From Trochalopteron elliotii (taxonomy: Eukaryota; Chordata; Aves; Passeriformes; Leiothrichidae), in NCBI GenBank assembly GCA_024734555.1, contig JANPWX010000097.1:6684892-6748891 (forward strand): a DNA stretch of 64,000 nucleotides. Reading direction: 5' to 3'. Below the pieces are notes generated by a model. That model saw only the letters and a list, made by a program, of their open reading frames with translations, ran no database searches and was not told where the DNA came from. The translations under genes and the position numbers were made by a program. Below, one piece after another: positions 1 through 12,900 of the stretch. Numbering within the stretch: position 1 is the stretch's first letter; each line of letters starts with the position of its first letter.

Positions 1-880
1 TACCCATGCTGCCAGTCTGAGTTGTCCATATATTAGTCTTTCAAGTAAGACTTAAAGTTTACCTTGTGCTAACTCCCACCTCATTTTCCTCTATTATACT
101 CCAAACAACCCTTTGATGTCACAGTGACACAAATTTTAGGCAGCACGTGTTCTATGACCTTCTGTGATCTGTAGCCCTCTATGGGGACTGATAAGCTGAT
201 CCCCTCTCTGTGTGCACCTTGTCATCTATTGGTGTTGCATATTTTCCCTGGTGACAATTAGTACAGTACTATTGGTAAAGAGTAAAGAAAACACTAATTG
301 TGATAAATAAATAAATGAACAAACCCAGAAACCATCAATGTGTCAAGCTGCAGGGAAGGAGCCTAACGTTTGCAACTGAACTTTTGAGGAGAGGAATAAA
401 AAGACAAATGTAAATGTGTCTCACAGAGAGAAATGCTATGAGAATTCTTTGTTGCTTTTCATACACACACGTACTGTCCCACATGCATTCAGAGTTGTTC
501 AGACATTTAAACTCGAGAAGAGTTGGTTCAGATCCAGCAGCAGCTCCAGATTTTTCAATCAGACCCATGTCTGAAGCACTCATAGACACCAGAGTGAAGC
601 CTTCGTGATCTCTGCAGAACGGAAGATGGTGCTGTTGTCACTGACATGTGCCTCTCAGGTTTTTTTCTGGTGAAAAGAAAGCAAACGATAGCAAAGAAAA
701 GGAGAGGAGGTAACCTAAAAGGAAAAGTACAGGAAGAGAAGTAACTGCCATTTCTTGGGGTTTTTTTTCCACTGGAGAAATTTAGAAACTCAAAGGGAAG
801 AATGATAAATGCACAGAAAACCAAAAGGAGTATCTAAAAGAGCAATTAGGAGGAGCGGAGAGGGCAGCATAGATCGATCT

Positions 881-923
881 GGATATACTGGATACACTGG
901 ATATACTGTATATTGGATACACT
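881..923 (+). repeat. Short minisatellite, 9-bp unit GATAYACTG
   Basis: About four copies of GATATACTG/GATACACTG lie in tandem with an interruption (TATATT). It is simple sequence with no coding meaning. Confidence 0.8.
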
Positions 924-2471
924 CTTCCTCATTTCTCTGAAGATACTGTAAACTATGCTTAGGAAGGTGTTGAATACCATCAGTTTCCCAGTGAATCCGT
1001 AAGGAATTATTGATTGTCAGCACCTGGGATTGTCAGGGTCAGCGTGTCTCAAGCCAAGTGTTTGAAAACCAAGACATCAAAAAACAGTGGGAATTTTAAA
1101 AAATAGCATTAAGTAATGGAGTGGAGAAGAAGAAAGGGCAGGATCAGGCAGGCAGTGAGGAGCTGTGTCTGCAGCACAAACCCTCTCGCACTGAATCACA
1201 GACTGCACGCTTCCAGCGTTATCAGGGCTGTGCTACACGGCTTCCTCTCTTTATCTGCATGGGGAAAAAACAGGACAGGAAAGAAACAGCAAGGTATCTT
1301 AAGGACATTGCTGTTAGTATTGTGCTGTGAGATTGTGCACATCTGTATAAGAGATTCCAGTGTGAAATTCTTCTTTGACTGAGCGGGACAGCTACATTCA
1401 CCAGAAACACTACAATATTCCTGGGATTTTTAGGATGTTTACTTTAAAAATAAAGCTAGAGTTCTACTGTTGTAATGCTGTAAACATCCTGTATTCAGAA
1501 GCAGCATTTAAGGGCAGCTGATGAAAAGCAGTTGTGTCCAATTAAACATTCCTAATGATGGGAAGTTACAAATCTACTATGTGTTTTGTCGCTGTAAACT
1601 ACAGAGTGAAAGTTAAGCTGGTAAATCTCTCCAGTTAGACTGAGTGCAGCGGAATGGTCAGGAAAAGATGAATTAGGAAAAAGAATTAAATATAATCCTT
1701 TGCCATCTGTCTTTATTTTGCAAACCTACTTGACAGGATACTGAAATCTGCAGACATTTTTTATCTGCTTCATGTAGCTGAAGAGCATTTGCTGTACAGA
1801 CTTGAATCAAAATGCTTCCTAATAATAGTCAGCCATCCCACTTGTTGTCCTTGTTTGCTTTCCTTTTTTAAAAAAACAAACACTTAGGATTTTCACTTCA
1901 GCTTAGGCTGCACCATTAATTTTTGACATCTCCTCTTCACTAGGACTCAGAGCTGGGTGTTAAAGGCTGAACAGATTTCACCATTGGTTTTACAGGGAAG
2001 CAAAAGGGCTGTTGAAATGTATGTACTACATTCTCCTCCAGCTTTCAGCCTGAAAAGCATATGTAGATCTGGAAGAAATGTGACAATTGAGAGAATGTCC
2101 ATATGGTATCACAGTTTCTCCATAACAGTTTTTGTCTATAGGTCTTCATCTAGAAAACCATGTAAACATGAGCTTATCTCTAAGCACATGCCAGAGTATT
2201 TTGCTGCCTCTGGATTTTAGTGTACAGGGGATTCTACTGATAATGAACCAGATAAGAGGATCTACTACAGTGGGGAAAATACTCAGTAGCTTCTACATGA
2301 AAATTTACCAGCGGCAACCCTGGGAGCCTTTAGTCTTTTTAAAGCCCCAGTGTTATTACTGGGAACAGCACTACAGGAAGGGGGATTAAAAAAACCCCCA
2401 AATATAACCAAAGTACAACACAAGGACTAATCTGGTTCTTACTTGCTTCCTTGGGAATACGGCAAAATGCC

Positions 2472-2570
2472 ACTTTTTCTTTTTTTTTTTCTTGTTTCTT
2501 TTTTTCAGCAGGGAGGGAGGGAGGAAAGGAGGAAGGAAGGGAGGACAGAGGCAGGGAGGAAGCTTTCACG
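2472..2570 (+). repeat. Polypyrimidine tract abutting a polypurine tract
   Basis: A T/C run at 2,472-2,506 switches within a few bases to a GGGA/GGAA run at 2,509-2,570 on the same strand. The purine part contains three GGG runs in close spacing, so it could form non-B DNA. The short open frames across it are low-complexity. Confidence 0.8.
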
Positions 2571-3117
2571 TTATTTCCAACTCTTATGTATTTTTCTTTG
2601 CAAATGTGAAGGTTTGCATGTCAGTGTCCTTTCAGAATGCACGATATGAAGAGCTTTGTAGCTCTTTGGCTTCAGAAAATAGAGCACTGATTATTAGCTT
2701 TTCACAGATGGGCTAAAGTTAATTTGTCCTTTCTGGAAGTGCAGAGATAGCCTGCTAGGCACAAAGAAGTTATCTTTGGTTTTCAGATCAGTAGAGGAAT
2801 TTGTCAAGCAGTGGTTGAGAGCAAGGTTATTTCCTCAGTGGGAATTCAGATTATGAAAGGCCCATACCACTGCTGCCTTCCATCTCTCACTGTCTTTCAC
2901 ATCAACAGGGAGCAAGGGAAAACAGCTTTAAAATATTCTCCTTCATCTTCCATAGTACTTTAGATTACACTACTTTAACTAACCTCACAAGGAAAAAAGT
3001 GTGAATCTGTTGTGCTAAGATGTAATTTTCACATTTTGACTTGTGCATCTCACTTCAAAGAACTTCTTCCAAGTTTATTTTGAGTTTCCCATGCTAAAAA
3101 TAAAGACACAGAACAAA

Positions 3118-3434
3118 TCAGTTCGGTTTAGCTGAGAACAGCAGTTTTGGAAGCATTAGGCAAGAAGAAGCTCTAGTGTTTTCAAAACAGCTCCTAATGC
3201 TGTTGTCTTTAATGGGGATGGCTAATCCTCCCTGTTTTCTCATACTCCCAGTGATTCTAAGTGGAAGCCTGCCAGTTATTCTGCAAAATTCCTGACTCAT
3301 TCCAACATCATTTAGGGCCTTCCTAATTGATTGCAGGATATCTTCAAAGTCAGAAGAGGGCTCTTGTTTGATGCTGTAAAAGGTTTGCCAAAAGGTTACA
3401 ATCTCTTCCGTTTCTGTAATGTACTTTAAAGATA
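3118..3434 (-). other. Exon-like open frame with acceptor and downstream poly(A) signal; identity unknown
   Basis: On the minus strand the sequence GGTTCTTCCTTTGATTCCAG ends at 3,435 and looks like a splice acceptor. About 105 codons then stay open to TGA at 3,118-3,120. An AATAAA follows at 3,074-3,079, giving the outline of a terminal coding exon. The translation contains EEIVTFWQTFYSIKQEPSSD and GRLPLRITGSMRKQGGLA, with IKQE resembling a sumoylation motif. I do not recognise the protein. It could be a lineage-specific gene, a lncRNA exon, an eroded element or chance. No partner exon was found upstream. Confidence 0.18.
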
Positions 3435-5243
3435 CTGGAATCAAAGGAAGAACCTCCAGATCAGCTAATTTTTAGAAATACCTCACATTTACAATTTCAT
3501 TATAAAAACAGTGGGTGTTACTTAAAATATTTTTCAATTATTAATTAGTTAATTTACCTGCGTCTTGCAGGTTTGCTTTAGGTTATTTTCCTGCTCCCCA
3601 TACATGAACAGCAAAAAGAAGCACTTGTCATATTGCCACAACATTTCTTTCTTCCTCCACCCCCTTAAACCTCCATCTTGCAAAAAAATGATAGTAGTCT
3701 TTTACACATTTTTGAAGTCTTCCATTAACGTCTATTTGAAGCATTTTATAGACAATAATGTATGAAGCCTCAAAGCACATGGCTGAGGTATTTATTACCA
3801 CGTTTTTACACTCAGAAGAATGTACCACAATAATCACACAACTTCAAGACCACAGTAACTAGTTGTCAAATTTTGGGTGAAAAGAAATACTTCAATGGAA
3901 CCCAGTATTCAGAAGCTGAAACATTTTCTAAAAGTCTGGTTCTCCTCTAGTAGCTGCCCAAAAATGAAGGCATCCAAAATAACTCTCCATCTTCAAGAAT
4001 CTCGACATTAAGATGTTTTCTTCGACCTCCGCCTCCTGTCACTGCATCTAATTAGTTCTTTTTTTTAATCGTGTTGCATAATTCTAAAACTTTCCACTGT
4101 AGAGGCATAACACTATATTGTAAAAACTTTGCTTTCTTCAGAAAAACAAAAAAAGAGAGATGCCATTTTCCAGAAGCATTTGGCCTTAGTCTAGACTCTC
4201 TTCTAGTTTTCACTGAAATGACTGAACATATATCAGTGATAAACAAAGATATTTCTTGGGAGATTTTGCAATTTTTTTCATGGGAAACTGGTTTTATAAT
4301 ACATGCTCATATTGGAGTTACATTTGTAAGCCCACTCTATGGATCTTTGACCATCTGTGCTTTTAAATAAATTATGTTTTCAGATCATAATGCAGTTTTC
4401 CTCACACAAGCTCCCAGTTTTTGGTCAGCTCTGCAAGGAAATTCTCAGACAAACTATCATAATACCTGTTCCAGATTTAGCCAAAATTCAAATTCCTGCT
4501 TTATCTTTCACATGAGATCCCCTCACATACCCAAAACAGCATATAGTTTTTGACAGTAAATGTATAAATGCTGGCTAGTTCCATATTCTGGACTGTAAAT
4601 CATTCTAAAATGTGCTGCAACTAAGAAAAACAAGTCTAAAAATAACACAGAGGTGTGTGTATGTTTGACTTCGTGTGTGGAAGGGGAATACTGCATTTCT
4701 CATCTCTTGATAAATCTATGTAAATATACCCAGTTTATATTATAGAAATACTTTCTTCACCTAAATGGTACTGAGGCAGATTCATCAAGGACTCTTAAAA
4801 GAAGAAACATTTTTGTAGATTCTAATTTGTGAATCACTGTTAATAAATAACTTGTTGCAGGAGATACTTGGTTAGTCATTGCTTATGGTATGAAGTGCAA
4901 GCCAAATTCCTGTTCATCCTGTTAAGATCAGTAATACAGAATTAAAGCAGAGTCTGTTAGGTACAGGAAACAACCTACAATCAAAATGTCAGCAAAATTT
5001 TTTTTTCACTTTAGAAATAAAATTAACCCAAAATGTTGGGGTTGGGGTTTTTTTAATCTTTACAAAATTGGACCAAATCTTTCCTTTATCTTAAACCACC
5101 CCCCCTCATCTGGCCATAAATCTGGTAGATACATTTCAGTAAGGATTAGCAATACTGCTTCATTCAGGGCCTCATAAGTGACAAAATAAACATGGGAGAT
5201 GAAGGAGAGGGGGAAGATTAAAATAAGTAATCTTGTTCTTAGA

Positions 5244-5345
5244 AAAGAACCTGACTTAACTCCTGCAATAGCAGAGGAAGTCCGGCAGATGGTGGAAGGA
5301 GACCACAGTGCCAAAGGACAGCTCTTTGCATTGTGCTGGTTATAG
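5244..5345 (+). other. Exon-like open frame after a splice acceptor; identity unknown
   Basis: TCTTGTTCTTAG at 5,231-5,242 resembles a splice acceptor. It is followed by 33 codons to TAG at 5,343-5,345. The translation includes EPDLTPAIAEEVRQMVEGDH, compositionally protein-like but short enough to be chance. I see no clear poly(A) signal close downstream. Confidence 0.12.
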
Positions 5346-5607
5346 ACATTAGTCCTTAAAGGAAGTTACTGACTTATTTTTCATAATGCCATTTAAGTGT
5401 TTAAAACAAAAATAGGACCACAATTGTTTTGGCTATCCATTTTGTGTCCAAAAATCTCATTATTTTGACCAACATGGCAAATGTATTCTTTTTCACTGTG
5501 GAGCTGAGGCTTTGTTTTAAAGCCAATTGACATCAATGACAGTAAAAAAATCACTTAACCAATAAAAATGCTGCTGGTTGCCTTTATTTTGTGTTGCAGA
5601 GGTATTG

Positions 5608-5706
5608 TATTTGTTTTTTGTTGGTTTGTTTGGGGGGGTGGGGTGGAGAGGTTTTTTTTTGTTGGGTTGTTTTTTGGTTTTTTTTTGCTTTGGTGGGGGG
5701 AATTTT
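5608..5706 (+). repeat. G/T low-complexity tract
   Basis: Alternating T homopolymers and G runs (for example GGGGGGGTGGGGTGGAGAGG) fill about 100 bases, immediately upstream of the exon-like frame at 5,738. Confidence 0.85.
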
Positions 5707-5737
5707 TATTTTGCCAGCATTTTGATTTATTATTCAG

Positions 5738-5937
5738 GTGCTGCTGAAGATCATATCTGCATTACCCAAAGCCATAACAAGAAGAAAAAGACATTACACT
5801 TTTCAGATCATATTTTCACTCTAAGGGACAAGACCCTGCAGAGCTCCTATCTGCAGCAGCTTTCTGTCATTAGTGCCAGTGAGGACCTGGAATCCAGCAA
5901 TATGTCTGCTCTAATCCTAAGAAATGTACAATTGGAG
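5738..5937 (+). other. Exon-like open frame downstream of a T-rich tract; identity unknown
   Basis: A T-rich stretch ending TTATTATTCAG (acceptor-like, ending at 5,737) precedes a frame open to 6,030. The part up to a weak donor-like GAG|GTTGAC at 5,937 encodes a hydrophilic segment with KKKKTLHFSDHIFTLRDK and SVISASEDLESSNMSAL. The upstream extension of this frame to 5,578 is G/T-rich simple sequence and not believable protein. Confidence 0.12.
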
Positions 5938-8900
5938 GTTGACATCTTGTTTTATCTGGCTCATTCTTTAAATATTCTCTCTCTCTCTAACTTCTATGTC
6001 TGGCTTATGTCATATCAAGATAGACATTAAACACCTGAGAAATGATCAAGATCAAAGGCACCCCAAATTTTCTCTGTAAAGGATCAACTATTATATAAAA
6101 CTATCCATGTTACTGCAATTTTGGTGACACTTTCAGTGATTAGAATGGGCTTCAGAAATGTGAGGACAGAAATGCTAGCAATGGGGAACCCCCTTTTAGG
6201 AGTTATAGTGCAGAAGCACTGGATGACAGGCGGTAGCTCTGTCATCAGTGACAGCATGACACACCTCTTCCTACTCATCCTTTTGGCACCTAAATCCCAC
6301 AAGCACCCCAAGCATTTCTTGGCCTTAGCAGAAGACCCATAAAAATACATTCCCCAAATACTTTTCACACAACCAGGCTTATTTTATTACAGCAGGTAGA
6401 AAATAAAACTGTTTAGACCCTTTTTTGGTTAATGGGCATCCTATTGTTTTTTGGCGGGCACAGGGGACAGGGCATGTATCTCTTGTTGAGCGATGCTAAG
6501 TGGGGTTATTTTTTGGGGTACCTTTTGCAGACTTGGTGGCCAGGTGCTCACATGCTCAAACTTGAAAAGGTTGCTGTAGGCACACAGTCTTTTATGCTCC
6601 TCAGAATGAATAGCAGTTGCTTATTCCTGCCCTCAGTACAGTTCCCTAAAATGATGTGTTTATAAGGTGCACTGCCAGGGCTACCAGAAATGTCACTCCT
6701 CCTGTGCTCCTCAGTAGGCAGGGAAACCTGACTGCCCAGGGTTGTGCTCCCTTAGGGATTGGGACTCTGCTTCTCCCTGCCTCCCCTCTGCCTCCCATCC
6801 CGACTGCAGCTGCCTGCTACCTGCAGTTCAGCCTTTCTGTGCTGCAGGTTTATCCCTCCCCCTGTGCCTCCTGTGCTTCTCATTCACCACTGGCTAAGGT
6901 GACATTATTCTCTGCCAGAATATCCAAGTCCCAAACGGGTGCTTCAGTTTTGTAGTTTTAGTCACCTTTGAGACCACAGCATTAAACACATAACCTGTGA
7001 GAACCTTTACGTGTGCATTCTTGATATGCCTCATTTTATAGCTAATGTACTGGGCTGGGGGGTTTTGTTTGCATTTTTTTTTTCTCTTCACTTCTTGTGG
7101 GAGCAAGACTATTTTCCTCTGTGTCTGAAGAGGCTGCTCTTTCATGCCTTGTGTGTATTACCTGGAAGCAGCCTTCATGTTGGAGTTGGTGTATTGTTCA
7201 CTTGTGAGCACAGACGACTGCATTCTGCTTGTCAGCAATGTATTTCTGGGGTATCACATCTATCCCCACAGTCACTGCTCTTTTGCTTTGATCTGTGCCC
7301 TCTCAATCAGGTCTGCAGAGTGCATAATTCACTGTTATCTCTGTGTCTTCTGTGCACAGCAACTTAATGTATTTGAGATTTCAGGGAAATACATATTTAC
7401 AAATGCTATATTACATGAGAAAGAACTTACGAGTTCAATAAAACAGTTTGCATCTCAGAACATAGTATGTCCAGCAGAAATAATCTGATAAAAATACCTT
7501 GTCCTGCTGGTAGTTCTGTGGGGTCTTTATTTCATCAGTCATGGGAGGCTTTGGTTTTCATGTGCTTGTTCTGTACATGATTGCTTTCATTGCTGTTAGC
7601 CACATTAGTGATGTCACTGCTCACAACATCAGATGACGGAAGCAGATTGTTTCTCCATTCAAGAACAGAGATGCTGTTTATTTTCTTCATGTCCTTTGGC
7701 ATTAATAAAATTTCAGACATTTTAAGTGCTATTTGACTTTGCCATTTGGTGGCAATGCCGTGGTGGTAAGTGAAGGGAGTCCATTTGAGGATGGATTGCA
7801 AGCAAACAGATGTGTTCCCGCTGCATAGGAGATTCTGTCTGTTAAAGTACTTCATTGCTTTCAATTCAGCCACTTGACTAGATGTCTGAGTAGCAGCCCA
7901 AATAGCCAAATTTGGGATTGGGAGGCAAATTTGTGTTCTCCCTATGGATGGTGGAAAGAGCACTTTCATTTCCACTTTTCAGTGCTGGTTGCCCTAAACA
8001 TGGCACAACAGACCACCAGATGCTGGCTAGCCTCTGTCATATTTGGCCAGGACAGAGTATTTCTGACTTCCTCTGCACAGACTGCAGTTCCAGAGGAGAG
8101 CTGAACAATTCCCAAAGAAAATGTCCATTCCCTGCCATCTGGGTATTGTGATTATTTTAGTAGGTCCAGTGGTCTTGAAAATGGAGACATTTCCCTCTGC
8201 TTTCTGGTCTTTCCAATAGAAAAAAAAAATGTTTCTCTTTGGAGGTATCTCCCTGTTCTGCTGGAGATACTAAAATTAGGCTGTAGGTTAGCAAGAGGAA
8301 CATATCTTTTTCTAAGGTGTAGAACTGCTCACTAGCAGTATGTTATGTATCTGCCTCTTTATTAGAAGTAGGATAATTAGGTGTCTGTTTTTTCACATGG
8401 GCAATTGGTGTATTCTCTGATAATACCCGTTGTCCATATTGCATCTCTGTTCAGGAGCTGTATCAATGACTTGCACATATGTGAAAGCTGTGGGAGAAAA
8501 GTTGTCAGATAGTTTGCAAATCCCAACAGACCCTGGATGGAGCGTGTGCATCTGAGAGCAGGAGGCTTCTGTGTGCTCTAAATTGCTGAGGTCAGTCCCG
8601 GCTCTTGGGAGAGCAACAGATGTCTCATGCAGGATACTGTAAACAGTTCCCACACCAGGATGGTTTTATTCAGCATCAGGTCTGCTCCCTGACTCTTTCT
8701 AACTGACAGATGAAGGTGGGATCACGGTGTGTCACAGCTTCTGCCACATGATCTCTGCATCCATCCCCAGAGCACTGCAGCCATTGCACTGATCCCTCAG
8801 AGTCTTCCTAAATACATCTTGCTGACAGCACTGACGCTCTGCTACTTCACATCTGATCCCAGCAGTGCTCACAACCGTTTGCATATGCTCTTCTCCTGAA

Positions 8901-9183
8901 TGTGACAAAGTAGTTTCTTTCTTTCCCCAGAAGTTTTTGTCAATACCCTATGTACCATTAATGTCTTTGTTCTCACCAATGTGGGTATTCCCTCATTTGT
9001 AGGAATTTAGTTGAACAGCCTTCTCCTGCTTGTTGAAGGTACTTCAGGTTTCAGAAAGGGGTAGGTTGTCTGGCACCTCAGAATCCATGCTGCTTGTGTG
9101 ACTTGTTACTTAACATTACTTAAAAATGTCTTCCTTTTCCCTTCCCTCTACTGTTCCAATTATTTTTTCTTTTTATTCTGTAG

Positions 9184-9330
9184 TCACTCCTGGAGGCAAA
9201 AATTGAAAAGATAGAAATAGATGAAGGCAATTGTATGCCTGGAAGACATCCTCCCCCTCAAACACTTCTCGATATGCCTCCCAACAGCTTCATTACAAGG
9301 ATGCTAGAGAATATTGCCAGCTTGGCACAT
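9184..9330 (+). other. Exon-like segment, 147 bp, phase 0-0; identity unknown
   Basis: A strong polypyrimidine tract and TTTTATTCTGTAG end at 9,183. Exactly 49 open codons then run to a possible donor, GCACAT|GTAATT, at 9,330. The translation includes EAKIEKIEIDEGNCMPGRHP and MPPNSFITRMLENIASL. The acceptor is among the best in the window and the donor is weak. I cannot match it to a protein, and no partner exons of compatible phase were established. Confidence 0.17.
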
Positions 9331-12194
9331 GTAATTATTTTTTTTTAATTTGTTCTGCCTCCATTGCCTGCATGAATTGTTTGCTTCATACTTAAAGCCC
9401 CTGTATGGTGACAATTTACTGGATGCAGCCAGAAGTAGAGGGTTTGTTGTTGCCAGCATCACTGATTCAACCTGCAATTTACTTTGCCTAATGGCATGGG
9501 GTCATTGCATTGCTTTAATTCAGTTTTGCATGGTTACAATTCCTTTCCCTCCTTGGCATAGCTGCAAGGAAGCCTTTGCATCCTAACACACGTAGTAATG
9601 TCCTACTGTCTCTGTAGCATTCATTTTTCTAACCAAGTGCTGCTGCTCTCTCTTGGCACATAGCTCAGAGTTTTGTTTTTGCCTTTTTGCACCATATTAA
9701 TGTCATTACTGTGCATTCTATCGTGCACATTTTTCTCACAGCACTAAAGGTCTTCCCTGATTTCTTCTGCTTCATATTTATGCATTTGCTTTTGATATTA
9801 TTCTATGCTTCTCTGTTCTACCTTCTGAACAAACTGTGTCTCCCCACCTACACTCTGCTTTACAGCAGCTTTAGACACTCCTATAGTATACTATCAGTGG
9901 GGACAGCTTTTCTTTCAGCAGTCTCATTGCACTTTTTTCCCACTTATGAATCTAACACTAATTATTTCAGGTTTAAGATTGCATACTCGCATGAGTCAGC
10001 CATTTTCTGCACAGTTTGGCAGCATACCAATTTATTGTTTCTCCAGCTTCTTGATTATACAACTGTGGGGAAGATTCCTTCCTTATGTGTCATTTTTCTG
10101 AGGACTGGAAATGCTTCTGAGACATTTCTAGGATTTTGCATGGAGTTCTTCCAGTCTGCAGTTGGTATACATCCAGATACTGCAGAAACACACGGGAGTT
10201 TTAGCCCAGTACAGCTAACAGCAGGAATGGGCTTATTTTGGCTTCCTGTTCACCCAGCCCTACAGCAATTGGTCACATACCCCATGTCACTCTAAGGAAG
10301 GGCTAGCAGAGCTACTACCAATACCTCCTTTCTTTTCTGCAGCTTTGGGGCAAGAACCTGCTGTGAACCCATGATGTCTTCTCTGTATTTCTGGGTTTTG
10401 GGGAAGTGTAGTGTTGTCTCTTTTTTTCCAGTCTTCACAGCTGTCTGTGACACATGGCTGCCTAATCTCTTTTGCCACAATATCCAGTGTCTACTCTGGC
10501 ACTGAATATGAACCTGAGGGAGAACCAGGGAGCCAGTGCTGGTTGATGGTTCTTATCTTTTCCCCTTTACCTCCTTCTCTGGGAATGCTTTGATGGCAAG
10601 GAGCTCTCCTGCTTTCCCACAGAGCTACCTTCTCTTCTGGAGCTCACACAGCTGGTCCCAAAAGGAAATTGCCAGGTCTTCCTTTGTTGTGCCAGGACAG
10701 ACTCTAAGTAGTCAACTAGGGAAGGACTGCTGTAATGGAGACTGTGGATTTTGTACAGGAGTCAAAGCAAGAGACAGCTGTGCAGCCTGAAAGATGATCA
10801 GAAGGTAAAATGACAAAGGCTGGATTTCTAAAGATATTATACTGCCAATTAAAAGTCTGAAATCTTCCTGGTTTGCCCTGCCCCAGAAATTCAGATCAAA
10901 TCATTCACTGAGCTGCTCCCACAAAAGGAACTAGAAATTCAATAGGTCAGATTGTCAGCTAGAATAAGTCCACTGACTCCAGGGGAAATACTCCACTTTC
11001 TGTCATCAGAGAACCTGGCCACATGACCACAAGCTTCAGATTTTCCTCATGGCTGTTTCCTGGGGACTTACATCATCACTCTGCACAACAAGGAGAGTTC
11101 AAGGTCACAGTGAAGGAGGATTTTTAAAGAAGCAGAACAAGAGACCCCAAAAAGCTCAAGTTCATGCTGTACCTCCCCAATACCACCTGGTCTAGTAGAC
11201 CTGGGGATCAGTATCTTCCTCAGGTTCCATGTGATTAGTGCCATAGCTCAGTGCTGAGTCCTTCAACTCAGGACCAGAAATGGTGGAGGTCAAGGACCCA
11301 CAGAGTAACTGGGCTATGACTCTGCTTTTTGCCAGTCCCATCCTGTCTATGATACAATACTCGTGGCATTAGGGTACAGATAAGGAATGCCTTAAAAGCA
11401 TTCGTTTCCTTTACCATTGTCTCCTAACCTGCTGTTCATTAATACAGAGAGGAATATCTTTTATCTCAGTCTTACAGTAAGAACCCAAATCATAAAATAA
11501 CATGTAGGATTTCTAGGATGAGCAATGACAATGAAAACAAGTTTTAAAAGTTCTGCCTGAAATTTCCAAAGCATGACATTCACCCCCAGGCACAAAGCCT
11601 GCAGACAGTTCTGTGTATCAATTAAGAGGTGCTAAGTCACTTCTTCTGCCTCATGTGGGCTGCTCCATCAGAGAGATTCAGCTGAAAATCAGTTAGGAAG
11701 AAGAACATCAGTGCTGCCATGAAGAAGAATGATCATTACCTAACACACCTTTTCTTGCGAAGGCATGAGTTCAGTAATTTACTGGCTCTTTCCCATTACT
11801 GACTGCTGTGATCTTATATGCTGCATATCATATTAACAAAATAAGAGCTTTGCTGTCATCCCTTCCTGTCTGCTGCGGTCACCCCAAACCTTTTATGTGA
11901 GGACTGAAAATCTAAACTGATTGTTTCAAAATTGTCAGAACAGCAGGAGTAAAAACTCTTTAAAATGAGATACTAATTATTAATGTGAATGCTTTTCACA
12001 TCCATCTTCTACTAACTATCTCAATGGAATGATTCAGTTGAACATTGCTCAGTGAGAAGATCCATTTCTCATACTTCTTTAATTTTTTATCCATTTGTAA
12101 ACTTTCCCAAGACCTAGCCAGCAATAAGACAGCAAAAAATTGCCCAAGGCATCCTCTTAAAGAGGCAGTATGGGCTGGGTTTTGTTCTGCCACA

Positions 12195-12900
12195 GATTAG
12201 TCTAAATTGGTAGTTATTCCATGATGTCAGTGAAACTGAACTGCCGAAATGCAGAGGCGAATCTGGCCCCATGATCTAATTCCATGATGAAATTGCTAGT
12301 GTAAATAAATGACTGCTGCTGTTCAGTGCTTTCCCCCCCACTCCCCAAAGTGCTCTAATGAATAATGAGTTTTATGAATGAGCTTTAATGAATGACTGAA
12401 TACATTTTAACGGCCCAACTAATAAGATCGTAAGTTAGAACACTTTCCTTCACACTTTCCTCCACTGCCTTCCTTTGCTTCCCTGAACCAGAGAATTGCC
12501 CTTTTAAACTACCTGTCAATCACACATACAATTACCACATCCCAAAAGGTGTTATCGAACAGCAAAACTGACCCATTTTTAGTTCCAGAAAAGACATTCC
12601 ACATTTGTTTTAAACATCTAACTCAGGTTTCAAAATGCAAGTGTTGAAACAGAACAAACCTCTAAGCACTTATTCCTGCCTTCCCTCCACCCCCCAAGAT
12701 TAAAATCCATTCATTTCAATCAAGTCATTCAGAGGAAGGCTGTAAAATGAATTACATAATTAGACACTTAATATACTGCATATGGAATTTTAATTTCAGA
12801 TGAAAATCAGAGAGGCTTTTCTAAAGCTCTTCACTGAGAAAAAAAAATAGTGGTATTTGAAGACAGCTAATGCTTTTCAGTTTAGTGCTACTTTTTTGTC
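12195..12900. promoter_or_regulatory. Two neighbouring AT-rich pockets, possible noncoding elements
   Basis: One pocket (12,195-12,450) has CTTTAATGAATGACTGAATA, TTTTAACGGCCC and AAGATCGTAAG. The other (12,690-12,840) has GAATTACATAATTAG and CTTAATATACTGCATATGG. Between them is ordinary sequence. Nothing coding or repetitive was seen. Confidence 0.22.

Larger units (their letters stand above)
1..3117. other. Intergenic, no gene recognised
   Basis: Only short frames with no protein-like features are present, apart from the minisatellite at 881 and the pyrimidine/purine tract at 2,472. The minus-strand AATAAA at 3,074 is discussed with the frame at 3,118. Confidence 0.6.
3435..9183. other. Intergenic with scattered exon-like frames
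   Basis: Apart from the segments listed at 5,244, 5,608 and 5,738, I see nothing assignable here. The 146-codon minus frame at 7,535-7,975 has no acceptor, domain or recognisable motif. Confidence 0.5.

Noticed and set aside
7535..7975. 146-codon minus-strand open frame
   Set aside because: It is somewhat protein-like in composition, but no splice site, poly(A) signal or known family could be attached.
9687..10295. 202-codon plus-strand open frame
   Set aside because: It is Phe/Leu/His-rich from T-rich DNA and has no domain, no splice context and no family resemblance.
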